Shown one piece after another: positions 16,853 through 29,266 of a DNA stretch of 64,000 nt. The translations under genes and the position numbers were made by a program. Position 1 is the first letter of the stretch, and the number at the start of each line of letters is the position of its first letter. Under the pieces are notes generated by a model. The model was not told the DNA's origin, ran no database searches, and was given only the letters and a program-made list of their open reading frames with translations. The DNA is from Nocardioides sp. R-C-SC26 (lineage in GTDB: Bacteria; Actinomycetota; Actinomycetes; Propionibacteriales; Nocardioidaceae). Location: NCBI RefSeq assembly GCF_021246465.1, contig NZ_JAHRHK010000015.1, forward strand, positions 3,559 through 67,558. Reading direction: 5' to 3'.

Positions 16853-17247
16853 TCAGGACGCGCGCTCGACGGCGCGAATGTGCGCCTCGGCGCGACGGAT
16901 CGCGCGCTCGGCCTCGTCCGCGGAGTCGAAGCGACCGTCGTTGGCCTGCTCGAGCTCGGTGCGTGCGGCGTCGACGTCGATCTCGTTGGAGAGCAACGCG
17001 TGCTCGGACAGCACCGAGACGCGGTCGTTCGCCACCGAGATGAAGCCACCGTCCACCACCGCCACCACCGTGTGGCCCTCGTCGGAGGTGATCTCCACGA
17101 CCGCCTGGGTGAGCAGCGACAGCAGCGGAGCGTGACCCTTGAGGACACCCAGGTCGCCGTCGACGGTGCGGGCGATGACCATGGCGGCCTCGCCGGACCA
17201 CACGGTCCGGTCGGCCGCCACGAGCTCGACGTGCAGAGCGTCAGCCA

Positions 17248-17248
<1 letters not shown>
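16853..17248 (-). CDS. atpC: F1 ATP synthase epsilon subunit
   Basis: 131-residue epsilon subunit of the F1 central stalk, which couples rotation to catalysis and can inhibit ATP hydrolysis. The N-terminal beta sandwich spans residues 1-85 (LHVELVAADRTVWSGEAAMV, GDLGVLKGHAPLLSLL, FISVANDRVSVLSEHA). The C-terminal helical hairpin spans 88-131. The ATG at 17248 overlaps the atpD stop (TGATG). It is the last gene of the atp operon and precedes a terminator hairpin. Confidence 0.97.
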
Positions 17249-19642
<2,394 letters not shown>

Positions 19643-19648
19643 GGAGGA

Positions 19649-21283
19649 TCAGCCCCGCTTCTGCTTGACGATCGTCTCCTGCTCGACGTCCTCGTCCTCG
19701 AGAGCGGCGTGGTCCTCGCGGCCGGCCTTCAGCGAGCCGCCGTCGGAGGTCTCGAACTGGGAGAGGAAGGACTCGTAGGCCTGCTCCAACCCGGCCTCGT
19801 CCTCGAACTTCGTCGTCTCGCGGATGGCCGAAAGGATGCCGGCGTGCGAGCGACGCAAGTAGTCGAGGAACTCGCTCTCGAAGCGGAGCACGTCGTCGGT
19901 GGAGACCTTGTCGAGACGACCGGTCGTACCGAGCCACAGCGAGACGGTCATCTCCTCGAGCGGGTACGGCGAGTATGCCGGCTGCTTGAGGAGCGCCATC
20001 AGACGCTGTCCGCGGTCGAGCTGCTGGCGCGAGGCCGCGTCGAGGTCGGAGGCGAACATCGCGAAGGCCTCCATGGCGCGGAACTGCGCCAGGTCGACCT
20101 TGAGCGAACCGGTGACGGCCTTCATCGCCTTGGTCATCGCCGAGCCACCCACGCGGGAGACCGAGATGCCGACGTCGATGGCCGGACGCTGGTTGGCCGC
20201 GAACAGGTCGGACTGCAGGAAGATCTGACCGTCGGTGATCGAGATGACGTTGGTCGGGATGAACGCCGAGACGTCGTTGGCCTTGGTCTCGATGATCGGC
20301 AGACCCGTCATCGAGCCCGCACCGAGGTCGTCCGACAGCTTCGCGCAGCGCTCGAGAAGGCGGCTGTGCAGGTAGAAGACGTCACCCGGGTAGGCCTCAC
20401 GGCCCGGCGGCCGACGCAGGAGGAGCGACACCGCGCGGTAGGCCTCGGCCTGCTTGGTCAGGTCGTCGAAGACGATCAGGACGTGCTTGCCGTCGTACAT
20501 CCACTGCTGGCCGATGGCCGAGCCGGTGTACGGCGCGAGGTACTTGAAACCCGCACTGTCGGAGGCGGGGGCGGCGACGATGGTGGTGTACTCCAGCGCG
20601 CCGGCCTCCTCGAGGGCCCCACGCACCGAGGCGATCGTCGAGCCCTTCTGGCCGATGGCGACGTAGATGCAGCGCACCTGCTTGTCGGGGTCGCCCGACT
20701 CCCAGTTCTGCTTCTGGTTGATGATCGTGTCGATCGCGATCGTGGTCTTGCCGGTCGCGCGGTCGCCGATGATCAGCTGACGCTGGCCACGGCCGATCGG
20801 CGTCATGGCGTCGATGGCCTTGATGCCCGTCGCGAGCGGCTCGTGCACCGACTTGCGCTGCACCACGGTCGGGGCCTGCAGCTCGAGCGCACGGCGGCCG
20901 ACGGCCTCGATGTCGCCCAGCCCGTCGATCGGGTTGCCCAGCGGGTCGACGACGCGACCCATGAAGTTGTCGCCCACCGGGACCGAGAGGATCTCGCCGG
21001 TGCGTCGCACCGTCTGACCCTCCTCGATCTTGTCGAAGTCGCCGAGGATGACGACACCGATCTCGCGGGTCTCCAGGTTCAAGGCGAGGCCGAGCGTGCC
21101 GTCCTCGAACTCCAAGAGCTCGTTGGCCATGCACGAGGGCAGGCCGGAGACCCGAGCGATTCCGTCGGCGGCCTGGGCGACCGTGCCGACCTCTTCCTTG
21201 CTCGCCGCCTCGGGCTGGTAGTCGGCGACGTACTTCTGCAGTGCGTCGCGGATCTCCTCCGGACGGATGGAGAGCTCCGTCAT
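19649..21283 (-). CDS. atpA: F1 ATP synthase alpha subunit
   Basis: 544-residue non-catalytic nucleotide-binding subunit. It has the P-loop [15 protein letters not shown], the [18 protein letters not shown] segment and the alpha-subunit C-terminal helical domain, followed by an extended C-terminal tail of about 30 charged residues ending VKQKRG. Such C-terminal extensions occur in mycobacteria and relatives, where they restrain ATP hydrolysis; a similar role here is inferred. It lies 60 bp after atpH in operon order. Confidence 0.98.
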   Translation of the reverse strand: MTELSIRPEEIRDALQKYVADYQPEAASKEEVGTVAQAADGIARVSGLPSCMANELLEFEDGTLGLALNLETREIGVVILGDFDKIEEGQTVRRTGEILSVPVGDNFMGRVVDPLGNPIDGLGDIEAVGRRALELQAPTVVQRKSVHEPLATGIKAIDAMTPIGRGQRQLIIGDRATGKTTIAIDTIINQKQNWESGDPDKQVRCIYVAIGQKGSTIASVRGALEEAGALEYTTIVAAPASDSAGFKYLAPYTGSAIGQQWMYDGKHVLIVFDDLTKQAEAYRAVSLLLRRPPGREAYPGDVFYLHSRLLERCAKLSDDLGAGSMTGLPIIETKANDVSAFIPTNVISITDGQIFLQSDLFAANQRPAIDVGISVSRVGGSAMTKAMKAVTGSLKVDLAQFRAMEAFAMFASDLDAASRQQLDRGQRLMALLKQPAYSPYPLEEMTVSLWLGTTGRLDKVSTDDVLRFESEFLDYLRRSHAGILSAIRETTKFEDEAGLEQAYESFLSQFETSDGGSLKAGREDHAALEDEDVEQETIVKQKRG

Positions 21284-21343
21284 CGTGGTTCCTTCTCTCT
21301 TCCCTGGCAGGGACGAACGTGGATGGTGAACGAGTGGGGTGGG

Positions 21344-22149
21344 TCAGCCGACGAGTCGGCGGCGAGCGTCGTCGAGTCGGCTGGAGACCGTGCCGTCGAT
21401 GACGTCGTCACCGATCTCGACGCGGGCGCCGCCCAACAGGGCGGGGTCGACCAGCAGGTTGAGGTGGACCGGACGTCCGTATTGCGACGTCAGGGCCGCC
21501 GTGAGGCGGGCGGTCTCGCCCTCCGTCAGCGGCCGGGCCACCCGCACGGTGGCGACCGACTCGCCGTGGACGTCGGCCGCGACCTTCTGGTACTCGGCGA
21601 GTGCCACCGAGACCGTCCGGTAGCTGCCCGAGAGTGCCTGCTTGGCCAGCGTGACCGTGGCGGGCAGGGCCTTGCCGTCGAGCAACGCGGAGACCAGGCC
21701 GGCGCGGTCGGCGACCGAGCGGGAGGGATCCGACAGCGCGTCGCGCAGTGCGGGGTCCTCCTTGACGGCCTGGCCGAACGTGAACAGCTCGTCCGCGAGC
21801 CGGTCGCCGTCGTTGCCGGCGGACCGGACGGCGGCGACGACACTGAGGTGCTCCAAGGCGTCGGCGAGGTCGCGGGTGGCGGTCCACCGACGCGTCACCG
21901 CGTCGCCGAAGACGCCGACGGCGGCCTCGGAGAGCTTGCCTCCGAACACCTCCGCGACCAGCCCCTGCTTGGCCTGGGCCGGAACCGAGGCGTCGGTGGC
22001 GAAACGACGCAGCGCACCGTCGGCGCGCAACGTCGATGCCACCGAGAACAGCTCGTCAGCCACCGTGGAGGCGTCGCCCGAGGCGAGCACGTCGGCGAGC
22101 TTGTCGAGCAGCGTCGCCAACGCCTCAGCGGATGCTCCGCGCAGATCCA

Positions 22150-22150
<1 letters not shown>
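21344..22150 (-). CDS. atpH: ATP synthase delta subunit
   Basis: 268-residue peripheral-stalk subunit that caps F1 and links it to subunit b. It is longer than the usual ~180 residues because of an N-terminal helical extension, as in many Actinobacteria. The C-terminal OSCP-type region ends with HLNLLVDPALLGGARVEIGDDVIDGTVSSRLDDARRRL, the family signature; this is shown here only as the key segment GGARVEIGDDVIDGT. The start ATG overlaps the atpF stop (TGATG), implying coupled synthesis of b and delta. Confidence 0.95.
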
Positions 22151-22722
<572 letters not shown>

Positions 22723-22754
22723 TCAGAGGGTGGTGACGATCAGACGAGTGATCG

Positions 22755-22967
22755 TCACTCGCCGGTGAGCACGAACGCCAGGGCGATACCGATGATGGCG
22801 AGGGCCTCGGCGAGCGCGAAGCCGAGGATCGCGATCGACTGCAGCCGGCTCTGGGCCTCGGGCTGGCGGGCAACACCGTTGATGTACGCGGCGAAGATGA
22901 GACCGATCGCGATACCCGGGCCGATGGCAGCCAGGCCGTAACCGATCATGTTGAGGGAGCCACCCAT
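22755..22967 (-). CDS. atpE: ATP synthase subunit c
   Basis: 70-residue proteolipid of the rotor ring. Two hydrophobic helices flank the polar loop Arg34-Gln35-Pro36. The proton-binding carboxylate is Glu54 in helix 2 ([12 protein letters not shown]), and helix 1 carries the AIGPGIAIG glycine pattern. No sodium-binding set of residues is evident, so proton coupling is expected. It lies between atpB (111-bp gap) and atpF (50-bp gap). Confidence 0.97.
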   Translation of the reverse strand: MGGSLNMIGYGLAAIGPGIAIGLIFAAYINGVARQPEAQSRLQSIAILGFALAEALAIIGIALAFVLTGE

Positions 22968-23078
22968 GGCTACTTTCCTTTCGGTTGTTCCCCGCCGTTC
23001 GTGGCGGAGAAGGTGTGACAGCTGTGGAGGTGCGGATGGTGCGATGGGACGGCGGACCGGGTGGCCCGCAGGCCCAGG

Positions 23079-23873
23079 TCAGTGCTCGTCGGCGAGGGCG
23101 CCGGCGATGTACATCGCGTTCAGCAGTGCGAAGACGTAGGCCTGCAGGAACTGGATCAGCATCTCCAAGAAGCTGACGACGATGGCCAGGACCAGGGCCA
23201 GCGGGCCTGCGACGTAGCCGATGCCGCCGTACTCGGTGATGAGGTAGAAGCCGCCGGTCGCGAACAGGACCAGCAGGATGTGGCCCGCGAACATGTTGCA
23301 GAACAGACGCAGGGCGAGCGTCACCGGGCGGACCAGGATGTTGGAGAAGAACTCCAGCGGGACCAGCAGCGGGTACATCGCCGGGCTGACGCCGCTCGGC
23401 ACGCTCTGCAGCTTCAGGTAGCCGAGCACGCCGTGCTTCTTCATGCCGACCGCGTTGTAGATCACCCAGGACAGACCAGCGAGCGCGTAGGCCATGCCCG
23501 AGCGGCTGAAGGTCGGGAACTGGAACAGCGGGATGCTGGCGAAAAGGTTGTTCAGCAGGATGAAGAAGAAGACCGACACCAGGTACGGCGTGAACTTCTG
23601 GAAGTCGTGGCTGCCGATGATGTCGCGACCGATGCTGTTGCGTACGAAGCCATAGGCCTCCTCGCCGGCGTACTGCAGCCGTCCGGGAACCAGGGTGCCC
23701 TTGCGGATCGCCAGGTAGAGGAAGCCGAAGACGACGACCGCCGCCACGATCAGCTGGAGCATCGGCTTGGTGACGCCGAGGCTCCCGATCTCGAAGACCG
23801 GCGGGAGGTCGAAGATGCTCGGGCCGGGAGCGTGGAACTCATCAGCGGCCGTGACCGAGCTGGGTGTGATCAC
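23079..23873 (-). CDS. atpB: ATP synthase subunit a
   Basis: 264-residue integral membrane stator that forms the proton half-channels. The helix-4 segment PVTLALRLFCNMFAGHILLVL contains the essential Arg. The last helix has FLEMLIQFLQAYVFALLNAMYI with the conserved Gln/Tyr pattern. The GTG at 23873 is preferred over an earlier in-frame start at 23936 because an AAGGAG sits five bases upstream. First structural gene of the F0 cluster after the small AtpZ-like gene. Confidence 0.96.
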   Translation of the reverse strand: MITPSSVTAADEFHAPGPSIFDLPPVFEIGSLGVTKPMLQLIVAAVVVFGFLYLAIRKGTLVPGRLQYAGEEAYGFVRNSIGRDIIGSHDFQKFTPYLVSVFFFILLNNLFASIPLFQFPTFSRSGMAYALAGLSWVIYNAVGMKKHGVLGYLKLQSVPSGVSPAMYPLLVPLEFFSNILVRPVTLALRLFCNMFAGHILLVLFATGGFYLITEYGGIGYVAGPLALVLAIVVSFLEMLIQFLQAYVFALLNAMYIAGALADEH

Positions 23874-23883
23874 CAGATCTCCT

Positions 23884-24150
23884 TCAGGTGTCCTGCGAGT
23901 CGGGAGGGGATGCGGGAGGCGGGGAAGTCTGCGCAAGCGGATCGCTGCTGGCCGGACCCGTTCCGAAACGGGCGAAGGTCATGTAGAGACCGAACGCCGC
24001 CCCGATCAGGATGCCGACGACCACGAGGTACGAGGTGTCGAGCCATCGATCCGCGAGCCAGCCCAGGACGCCGTACACGCCTACTCCGGACACGATGTAT
24101 CCGAACGCGTGCCACGGGTCGCCCTTCGGTTTCTCCTCGGGCTCGCTCAT
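23884..24150 (-). CDS. AtpZ/AtpI family small membrane protein
   Basis: 88 residues with two transmembrane helices (AFGYIVSGVGVYGVLGWLADRW and YLVVVGILIGAAFGLYMTF) and a Pro/Ser-rich C-terminal tail. The GW-x2-DRWL turn between the helices is typical of AtpZ/AtpI-like proteins that help assemble the c-ring or transport Mg2+. It lies 10 bp upstream of atpB in the operon. The other membrane protein upstream (24181-24738) occupies the classical AtpI position. Confidence 0.85.
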   Translation of the reverse strand: MSEPEEKPKGDPWHAFGYIVSGVGVYGVLGWLADRWLDTSYLVVVGILIGAAFGLYMTFARFGTGPASSDPLAQTSPPPASPPDSQDT

Positions 24151-24180
24151 TGCGGTCCGGACGATAGCAGGCGCAGATGG

Positions 24181-24738
24181 TCATCGTTCACTCCCCTCCG
24201 TGCCGTGGGCAGCGGGCTGCTCCGTGGCACGGCGAGGGTCCGCCGGGACGGGCGCCGAGACACCGGCCGAGGGCAGGTCGTAGACGGGGATCCGGGCCTT
24301 CATCGACATCAGCACGTGGGTGAAGGTCCAGCAGAGCGACACGGCGATCACCGGCGCTCCCAGGGCAGCGCGCGCGTCGCCGTCCTCCGCGACGCCCGAG
24401 CGGTCCAGCGCCACGAAGATGAGGCCGAGCAGCATGATCTGGGTGGCGTACGTCAGGAGTGCCAGCAGGAGCGAGGCCGCGGGCCACACCGTCGCGACCG
24501 CGGACATCATCATCGCGCCGAAGGTCATCACGCCGACCGTCGCCGCAACGATCGCGAGCACAGCGCCGACGAACCCGGTCGAGGCCCACGACCCGTCGAT
24601 GGCACCGACCACCGCGAGGACCAGGAACGCCCCCGACACCGCGGTCCCGCCGAGAGCTCCGGCGAGTGCCGACCAGACCAGAGCACGCGACCCACCCATG
24701 GGGGTCGAGGGGCCTCGGCGGGCCTTCGCGGTCGTCAT
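24181..24738 (-). CDS. ATP synthase-linked membrane protein (AtpI position)
   Basis: 185 residues with four hydrophobic helices between about residues 18 and 135 and a hydrophilic Pro/Ala-rich C-terminal tail. Sequence similarity to AtpI is not obvious by eye, but the gene occupies the place of the Rv1303-type protein between wecA and atpB, and its helix pattern fits. It is the first gene after the CRP-like site at 24795, so it probably heads the atp operon. Confidence 0.75.
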   Translation of the reverse strand: MTTAKARRGPSTPMGGSRALVWSALAGALGGTAVSGAFLVLAVVGAIDGSWASTGFVGAVLAIVAATVGVMTFGAMMMSAVATVWPAASLLLALLTYATQIMLLGLIFVALDRSGVAEDGDARAALGAPVIAVSLCWTFTHVLMSMKARIPVYDLPSAGVSAPVPADPRRATEQPAAHGTEGSER

Positions 24739-24794
24739 CGTCGGCGGCCGTTCCAGTCGTCGTAAGGGAACTTCTCAGGCGATTCTCACCTGCT

Positions 24795-24810
24795 CGTGAA
24801 AACTATCACA
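24795..24810. promoter_or_regulatory. CRP/FNR-like site upstream of the ATP synthase operon
   Basis: On the minus strand the sequence TGTGA-TAGTTT-TCACG matches the TGTGA-N6-TCACA consensus at nine of ten conserved positions. It overlaps the wecA stop codon and lies 56 bp upstream of the first atp-operon gene. A weak promoter can be drawn from TTGTGA with a GAGAAT about 18 bases on, which would place the site over the -35. Function is inferred. Confidence 0.45.
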
Positions 24811-26116
24811 AAGTCTGTCGCCGGTTGGAATCGGCCTCCGCGACGGGGGCGACCCGATCTGCGGAAGCCGGTGCGTCCCGGCTGCCGGACGGGTGCTCGA
24901 GCGCGACGTCGTGATCGCGGTCCGCTGTCGCGATCTCCCCGTCGAGGGGGTCGACGTGGTCGACGTGGTCGGTCGCGTCCTCGTCGTCGGCCAGGAACGC
25001 GGGGCGGTGGATGATCGGGAGCACGAAGGTGACCAGCATCGTGAGGACGAACCCGACCGAGAGCGAGACCCAGACCCGGGGACCGGTGTAGAGACTCGCG
25101 ATCACCGTGGCGAAGGCGATCAGACCGGCCCAGGCCCACATGATCAGCACGGCACGCCGGTGGGAGTGGCCGATCTCGAGCAGCCGATGGTGCAGGTGCC
25201 GCTTGTCGGGCGCGAACGGCGATCGGCCCGCGCGGGTCCTCCGGATCACCGCCAGGACCAGATCTGCCAGCGGCACGATCAGGATCAGGATCGGGATCGC
25301 TATCGGAAGGAGCATCGGCAGGAAGCTCGACCGCGCTCCCCCGCCGCCGAGCGCGACGTCCTGGGGAGCGAACTGGGTGGTCACCGAGATCGCGGTCGCC
25401 GAGAGCACCAGGCCGATGAGCATCGAGCCACTGTCACCCATGAAGAGCCGTGCCGGATGGAAGTTGTGCGCCAGGAAGCCGACACACACGCCGGCGAGCG
25501 CGGCCGACAGGAGCGCACCGGTGGTGGCGCGGCTGACGCCGTTGAACGCGCTGAGTTGGTAGCAGTAGAAGAAGAAGGCCACCGCGCTGATCCCCACGAC
25601 ACCGGCGGCGAGCCCGTCCAATCCGTCGACGAAGTTCACCGCATTGACCGTCGCGATCACGATCAGCGCCGTGATGATCGCGCCCTGGCTCGCGTCGAGC
25701 GCGAACTGCTGCTCACCGCCGGGTGCGAACAGGAACCTGAACTGCATGCCGGAGTAGACGAGCAGACCGACGGCGATGACCTGACCGCCGAACTTGGTGA
25801 GGGCGTCGAGGTCGAAGATGTCGTCGAGCACGCCGACACCGCAGATCACCGCGCCGGCGATGAGCACGGAGCGGGCGTCGGAGAAGGTGTAGGAGCCGCT
25901 GCGGCTGAGGAACGGCAGCTCCTGCGCCACCAGATAGGCAGCGACCAGCCCGCCGAGCATCGCCAGTCCGCCGAGGTAGGGGATCGGCTCGGCGTGCACG
26001 TCGCGATCACGCACCGCCGCCACAGCGCCGGTGCGCAGCGCGATCTCCCGCGCGACCACGGTGAGGAGATAGGTCACCGCGGCCGCGACGAGGAAGACGA
26101 CGAGGTACTCGCGCAT
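24806..26116 (-). CDS. wecA: Undecaprenyl-phosphate N-acetylglucosaminyl-1-phosphate transferase (WecA/MraY family)
   Basis: 436-residue polytopic enzyme with about eleven helices. It transfers a sugar-1-phosphate to decaprenyl/undecaprenyl phosphate, the first step of arabinogalactan linker or teichoic-type polymer synthesis. Motifs visible are GVLDDIFDLDALTKFGGQ (Mg2+ Asp pair), NFVDGLDGLAAG, LFMGDSGSM and the HLHHRLLEIGHSHR loop of this subfamily. The final ~85 residues are an unusual acidic, Asp/His-rich hydrophilic tail. It lies in the conserved prfA-prmC-sua5-wecA order, 13 bp after sua5. Confidence 0.9.
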   Translation of the reverse strand: MREYLVVFLVAAAVTYLLTVVAREIALRTGAVAAVRDRDVHAEPIPYLGGLAMLGGLVAAYLVAQELPFLSRSGSYTFSDARSVLIAGAVICGVGVLDDIFDLDALTKFGGQVIAVGLLVYSGMQFRFLFAPGGEQQFALDASQGAIITALIVIATVNAVNFVDGLDGLAAGVVGISAVAFFFYCYQLSAFNGVSRATTGALLSAALAGVCVGFLAHNFHPARLFMGDSGSMLIGLVLSATAISVTTQFAPQDVALGGGGARSSFLPMLLPIAIPILILIVPLADLVLAVIRRTRAGRSPFAPDKRHLHHRLLEIGHSHRRAVLIMWAWAGLIAFATVIASLYTGPRVWVSLSVGFVLTMLVTFVLPIIHRPAFLADDEDATDHVDHVDPLDGEIATADRDHDVALEHPSGSRDAPASADRVAPVAEADSNRRQTL

Positions 26117-26129
26117 CGCGGGGCCGGCC

Positions 26130-26879
26130 TCAGTCCTCGACGGTCAAGGTCGCTCCGAGGGGCTCCAGCACCGCGTTGAGCTCCTCGACGCCGATCGCAC
26201 CCAACCGCAGGATGCGGCCCTGCGGCCCGGTCGCGTCGACGATCGTCGAGGCCTCCCCACCCGGTGCCGCGCCGTCGTCGACGATCACGGCGACGAACGA
26301 CCCGAGCATCTCCTCGGCCTGATCGGCGTCGGTGGCCGCCGGCATCCCCGTCAGGTTCGCCGAACTGACGGCGAGCGGCCCGGTGCGCTCGAGGATCTCG
26401 CGGGCCACGTCGTGGTCGGGCATCCGGATCGCGACCGTGCCCCGGGTGTCACCGAGATCCCACTGCAGGGATGACTGTTGGCGGCACACGAGCGTGAGGG
26501 CACCGGGCCAGAAGGACTCCGCGAGGGCACGCGCGTACCCGGGGACGTCGACCGCGAGCGCGTCCAACGTCGTCGCGCTGCTCACCAGCACCGGCGGCGG
26601 CATCGAGCGCCCGCGCCCCTTCGCCTCGAGGAGGTCCGCCACGGCGGCCGGGTCGAAGGCATCCGCGGCGACTCCGTAGACCGTGTCGGTCGGCAGCACG
26701 ATCAGCTCACCTCGCTGGATGGCCACGGTGGCGGCGCCGATGGCGGCTTCACGCTCCTCGGCGTCCGCCGTCGTCAGTCGCTCGCACGTCGCAGTCGCGG
26801 CGTACTCCGCCGCGAGCTCGACATCGTCGGGGCGGTCCTCACCGGGGGTCTCGTCGTGCTCAGCCACGCCCGCCATCAT
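26130..26879 (-). CDS. L-threonylcarbamoyladenylate synthase (TsaC/Sua5 family)
   Basis: 249 residues. It makes threonylcarbamoyl-AMP from Thr, bicarbonate and ATP for the t6A37 modification of tRNAs reading ANN codons. Key parts are VLPTDTVYGVAADAFD, the KGRGRSMPPPVLVS loop and GPLAVSSANLTG (nucleotide site). The first ~55 residues are acidic and outside the core, and there is no Sua5 C-terminal domain, so it is TsaC-like. The ATG at 26879 overlaps the prmC stop (ATGA). Confidence 0.92.
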   Translation of the reverse strand: MMAGVAEHDETPGEDRPDDVELAAEYAATATCERLTTADAEEREAAIGAATVAIQRGELIVLPTDTVYGVAADAFDPAAVADLLEAKGRGRSMPPPVLVSSATTLDALAVDVPGYARALAESFWPGALTLVCRQQSSLQWDLGDTRGTVAIRMPDHDVAREILERTGPLAVSSANLTGMPAATDADQAEEMLGSFVAVIVDDGAAPGGEASTIVDATGPQGRILRLGAIGVEELNAVLEPLGATLTVED

Positions 26880-27757
26880 CGCAGCCGGGCCGTGGTGTAG
26901 CGGGGACGCCCCGCCAGGTCGGCATGGTCGCGCACCTCGGTCCACCGACCCGCCTGGACGAAGACGGCCGGAGCACTCTCGCCCTGCGCGTCGGCGTGCT
27001 CGAATCCGACCACCCCGCCGGGGCGCAGCAACCGCGCGGCGACGTCCTCCACCACACGGATGGCGTCCAGTCCGTCGTCTCCGGAGAACAAGGCCAGATG
27101 CGGGTCGTGGTCGCGCGCCTCGACCGCGACGGACTCCCACGCCTCCCACGGGATGTAGGGCGGGTTGCAGGTGATCACGTCGACGGTTCCCGCGAGCTCG
27201 TCGACGGCGTGCGCCATGTCGCCCTGGCGCAGGTCGACACCGGTGCCGGCGAGGTTGCGCTCGGCCCAGCCGTGGGCGGCCGGGTCCAGCTCGACGGCGT
27301 AGATCCGCGCCAGGGGGACCTCGTCCGCCAGGCTGCGCGCGATCGCCCCCGACCCGGTGCAGAGATCGACGACGACCGGTGCTCCCGCACCGTCTGGCCC
27401 GGCGGGAGCGCTCACGGTCCTCAGCGCCTCGATCGCCCATCCCGCCAGCAGCTCGGTCTCGGGCCGCGGCACGAAGACGCCCGGGCCGACGGCGAGCTCG
27501 ACATGGCGGAAGTAGGCCCGGCCGGTCAGGTGCTGCAACGGCTCGCGAGCCGCGCGACGTGCCAGCAGCGTGGTGAACCGCTCCCGATCGACGTCCGAGA
27601 CGACGTCGATCAGCGGGAGCCGCGAGCGCTCGACGCCCAGCACGGCCGCCAGGAGCGTCACGGCGTCAGCCTCGGGGCTCGCCACGCCGGCTGACGCGAG
27701 CACAGCGACGGCGTCCCGCACCAGCAGCCGGGGCGAGGGACCGGCGGCGGAGGTCAT
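26876..27757 (-). CDS. prmC: Peptide chain release factor N5-glutamine methyltransferase
   Basis: 293-residue SAM-dependent enzyme that methylates the Gln of the GGQ loop in release factors. An N-terminal helical domain (about 1-90) binds the release factor, with [18 protein letters not shown] and [13 protein letters not shown] following. The Rossmann domain has [15 protein letters not shown] (SAM loop) and the catalytic NPPY in [10 protein letters not shown]. Its substrate gene prfA is directly upstream with a 4-bp ATGA overlap. It ends overlapping the sua5-like gene. Confidence 0.95.
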   Translation of the reverse strand: MTSAAGPSPRLLVRDAVAVLASAGVASPEADAVTLLAAVLGVERSRLPLIDVVSDVDRERFTTLLARRAAREPLQHLTGRAYFRHVELAVGPGVFVPRPETELLAGWAIEALRTVSAPAGPDGAGAPVVVDLCTGSGAIARSLADEVPLARIYAVELDPAAHGWAERNLAGTGVDLRQGDMAHAVDELAGTVDVITCNPPYIPWEAWESVAVEARDHDPHLALFSGDDGLDAIRVVEDVAARLLRPGGVVGFEHADAQGESAPAVFVQAGRWTEVRDHADLAGRPRYTTARLR

Positions 27758-28830
27758 TCGTGCTCGAGGGCGGCGAGCCGAGCGGCGAGATCGGCCGCCA
27801 CGCACGAGTCGAGCACGGGGGCGAGGTCGCCGTCGAGCACCTGGTCGAGGTTGTAGGCCTTGTAGCCGGTGCGGTGATCGGAGATCCGGTTCTCCGGGAA
27901 GTTGTAGGTGCGGATCCGCTCGGAGCGGTCGACGGTGCGCACCTGGCTGCGACGGGCGTCACTGGCCTCGGCGTCGGCAACCTCCTGAGCCGCCGCGAGG
28001 AGCCGGGCGCGCAGGATGCGCAGCGCCTGCTCCTTGTTCTGCAACTGGCTCTTCTCGTTCTGGCAGCTGACGACGAGTCCCGTGGGCACGTGCGTGATCC
28101 GCACGGCGGAGTCGGTGGTGTTGACGCTCTGCCCACCCGGGCCGCTGCTACGGAAGACGTCGATGCGCAGGTCGTTCTCGTCGATCACGACGTCGACCTG
28201 CTCGGCCTCGGGGAGCACCAGCACGCCGGCGGCGCTGGTGTGAACCCGCCCCTGCGACTCGGTGACCGGAACCCGCTGCACGCGGTGCACCCCGCCCTCG
28301 AACTTCAGCAGTCCGAACGGCGCGCGGCCCGGCTCGGTGGCTCCCTTCGCCTTGACCGCCACTGTGACCGACTTGTAGCCGCCCAGGTCGGACTCGGTCG
28401 CATCGAGTACCTCGACCGACCAGCCCACGCGCTCGGCGTAACGGCTGTACATGCGCAGCAGGTCCGCGGCGAACAGGGCAGACTCCTCGCCGCCCTCGCC
28501 CGACTTGACCTCGACGATGACGTCCTTGTCGTCGGCCGGGTCACGGGGCACCAGCAACAGGCGAAGGCGCTCCTCGGCCTCCGGCATCCGGGCGGCGAGC
28601 GCCTCGGCCTCCTCGGCGAAGGCGGCGTCCTCCCCGGCGAGCTCCCGCGCGGCGACGAGGTCGTCGCCGAGCCCTCGCCACTCGCGCCACGCGCCGATGA
28701 TCGAGTTCAGCTCCGCGTAACGCTGGTTGAGTCGCTTGGCCAGACGGGCATCGGCATGCGTCTCGGGGAGCGCGAGTGCTCGCTCCAACTCGCCGTGCTC
28801 GGCGAGCATCCCCTCGACCGCCTCGAACAT
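27754..28830 (-). CDS. prfA: Peptide chain release factor 1
   Basis: 358 residues. It recognises UAA/UAG and triggers peptide release on the ribosome. Visible are the GGQ hydrolysis loop in [20 protein letters not shown], domain 3 ending [20 protein letters not shown] and the RF1-type recognition segment in domain 2. The ATG at 28830 has AGGAGG upstream. Two 32-bp palindromes lie 20-95 bp upstream of it, after the rpmE terminator. It is translationally coupled to prmC. Confidence 0.97.
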   Translation of the reverse strand: MFEAVEGMLAEHGELERALALPETHADARLAKRLNQRYAELNSIIGAWREWRGLGDDLVAARELAGEDAAFAEEAEALAARMPEAEERLRLLLVPRDPADDKDVIVEVKSGEGGEESALFAADLLRMYSRYAERVGWSVEVLDATESDLGGYKSVTVAVKAKGATEPGRAPFGLLKFEGGVHRVQRVPVTESQGRVHTSAAGVLVLPEAEQVDVVIDENDLRIDVFRSSGPGGQSVNTTDSAVRITHVPTGLVVSCQNEKSQLQNKEQALRILRARLLAAAQEVADAEASDARRSQVRTVDRSERIRTYNFPENRISDHRTGYKAYNLDQVLDGDLAPVLDSCVAADLAARLAALEHE

Positions 28831-28849
28831 CGCCGCACCTCCTCTGGGC

Positions 28850-28881
28850 GTTGACCCGTCTTAAGACAAAGACGGGTCAAC
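28850..28881. repeat. 32-bp palindromic repeat, copy C
   Basis: Perfect arms GTTGACCCGTCTT and AAGACGGGTCAAC flank AAGACA. It lies 19 bp upstream of the prfA start and would form a hairpin in any transcript entering prfA from rpmE. Its start is exactly 44 bp from the start of copy D, the same period as copies A and B. Confidence 0.92.
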
Positions 28882-28893
28882 ATGGTTCTGGGC

Positions 28894-28925
28894 GTTGACC
28901 CGTCGTGAGACAAAGACGGGTCAAC
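28894..28925. repeat. 32-bp palindromic repeat, copy D
   Basis: Arms GTTGACCCGTCgT and AAGACGGGTCAAC with one mismatch, centre GAGACA. It is immediately adjacent to the rpmE terminator hairpin (28929-28973). The 12-base spacer to copy C ends GGGC, as it does between copies A and B. Confidence 0.9.
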
Positions 28926-28928
28926 GTG

Positions 28929-28973
28929 CGACGGCGCCGGCCCCTGGAGAGAGTCCAGGGACCGGCGCCGTCG
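28929..28973 (-). terminator. rpmE terminator hairpin
   Basis: A 19-bp nearly perfect stem: CGACGGCGCCGG and CCCTGGA pair with TCCAGGG and CCGGCGCCGTCG, with a GAGAG loop and one unpaired base on each side. It begins 6 bp past the rpmE stop. No U-tract follows; two palindromes come next. It should end or strongly attenuate transcription before prfA. Confidence 0.8.
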
Positions 28974-28979
28974 GAAGCG

Positions 28980-29195
28980 CTACTTGGCGGTCTTCTTGGC
29001 GTAGCGGGCCTCGAACCGGGCCACACGGCCACCGGTGTCGAGGATCTTCTGCTTGCCGGTGTAGAACGGGTGGCACTGCGAGCAGACGTCAGCGTGGATC
29101 GAGCCGGACGTCGAGGTGCTGCGCGTCTCGAACGAGGCGCCGCAGGTGCAGGTGACCTGCGTGGCGACGTACTCGGGGTGGATGTCCTTCTTCAT
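28980..29195 (-). CDS. rpmE: 50S ribosomal protein L31, zinc-binding type
   Basis: 71 residues. It opens [27 protein letters not shown] and has the second zinc pair in [27 protein letters not shown], so it is the Cys-containing (C+) L31 that binds the 50S central protuberance. The ATG at 29195 matches the family start; an extended frame upstream is non-coding. It lies between the histidine kinase gene and prfA, with its own strong terminator. Confidence 0.97.
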   Translation of the reverse strand: MKKDIHPEYVATQVTCTCGASFETRSTSTSGSIHADVCSQCHPFYTGKQKILDTGGRVARFEARYAKKTAK

Positions 29196-29266
29196 GGTGT
29201 CCTCTCCTGTGCGCCGGGTCGCCACGCGGGTGCGTGACGTGAACCGGAGCCGACGGGGCATCGTAG

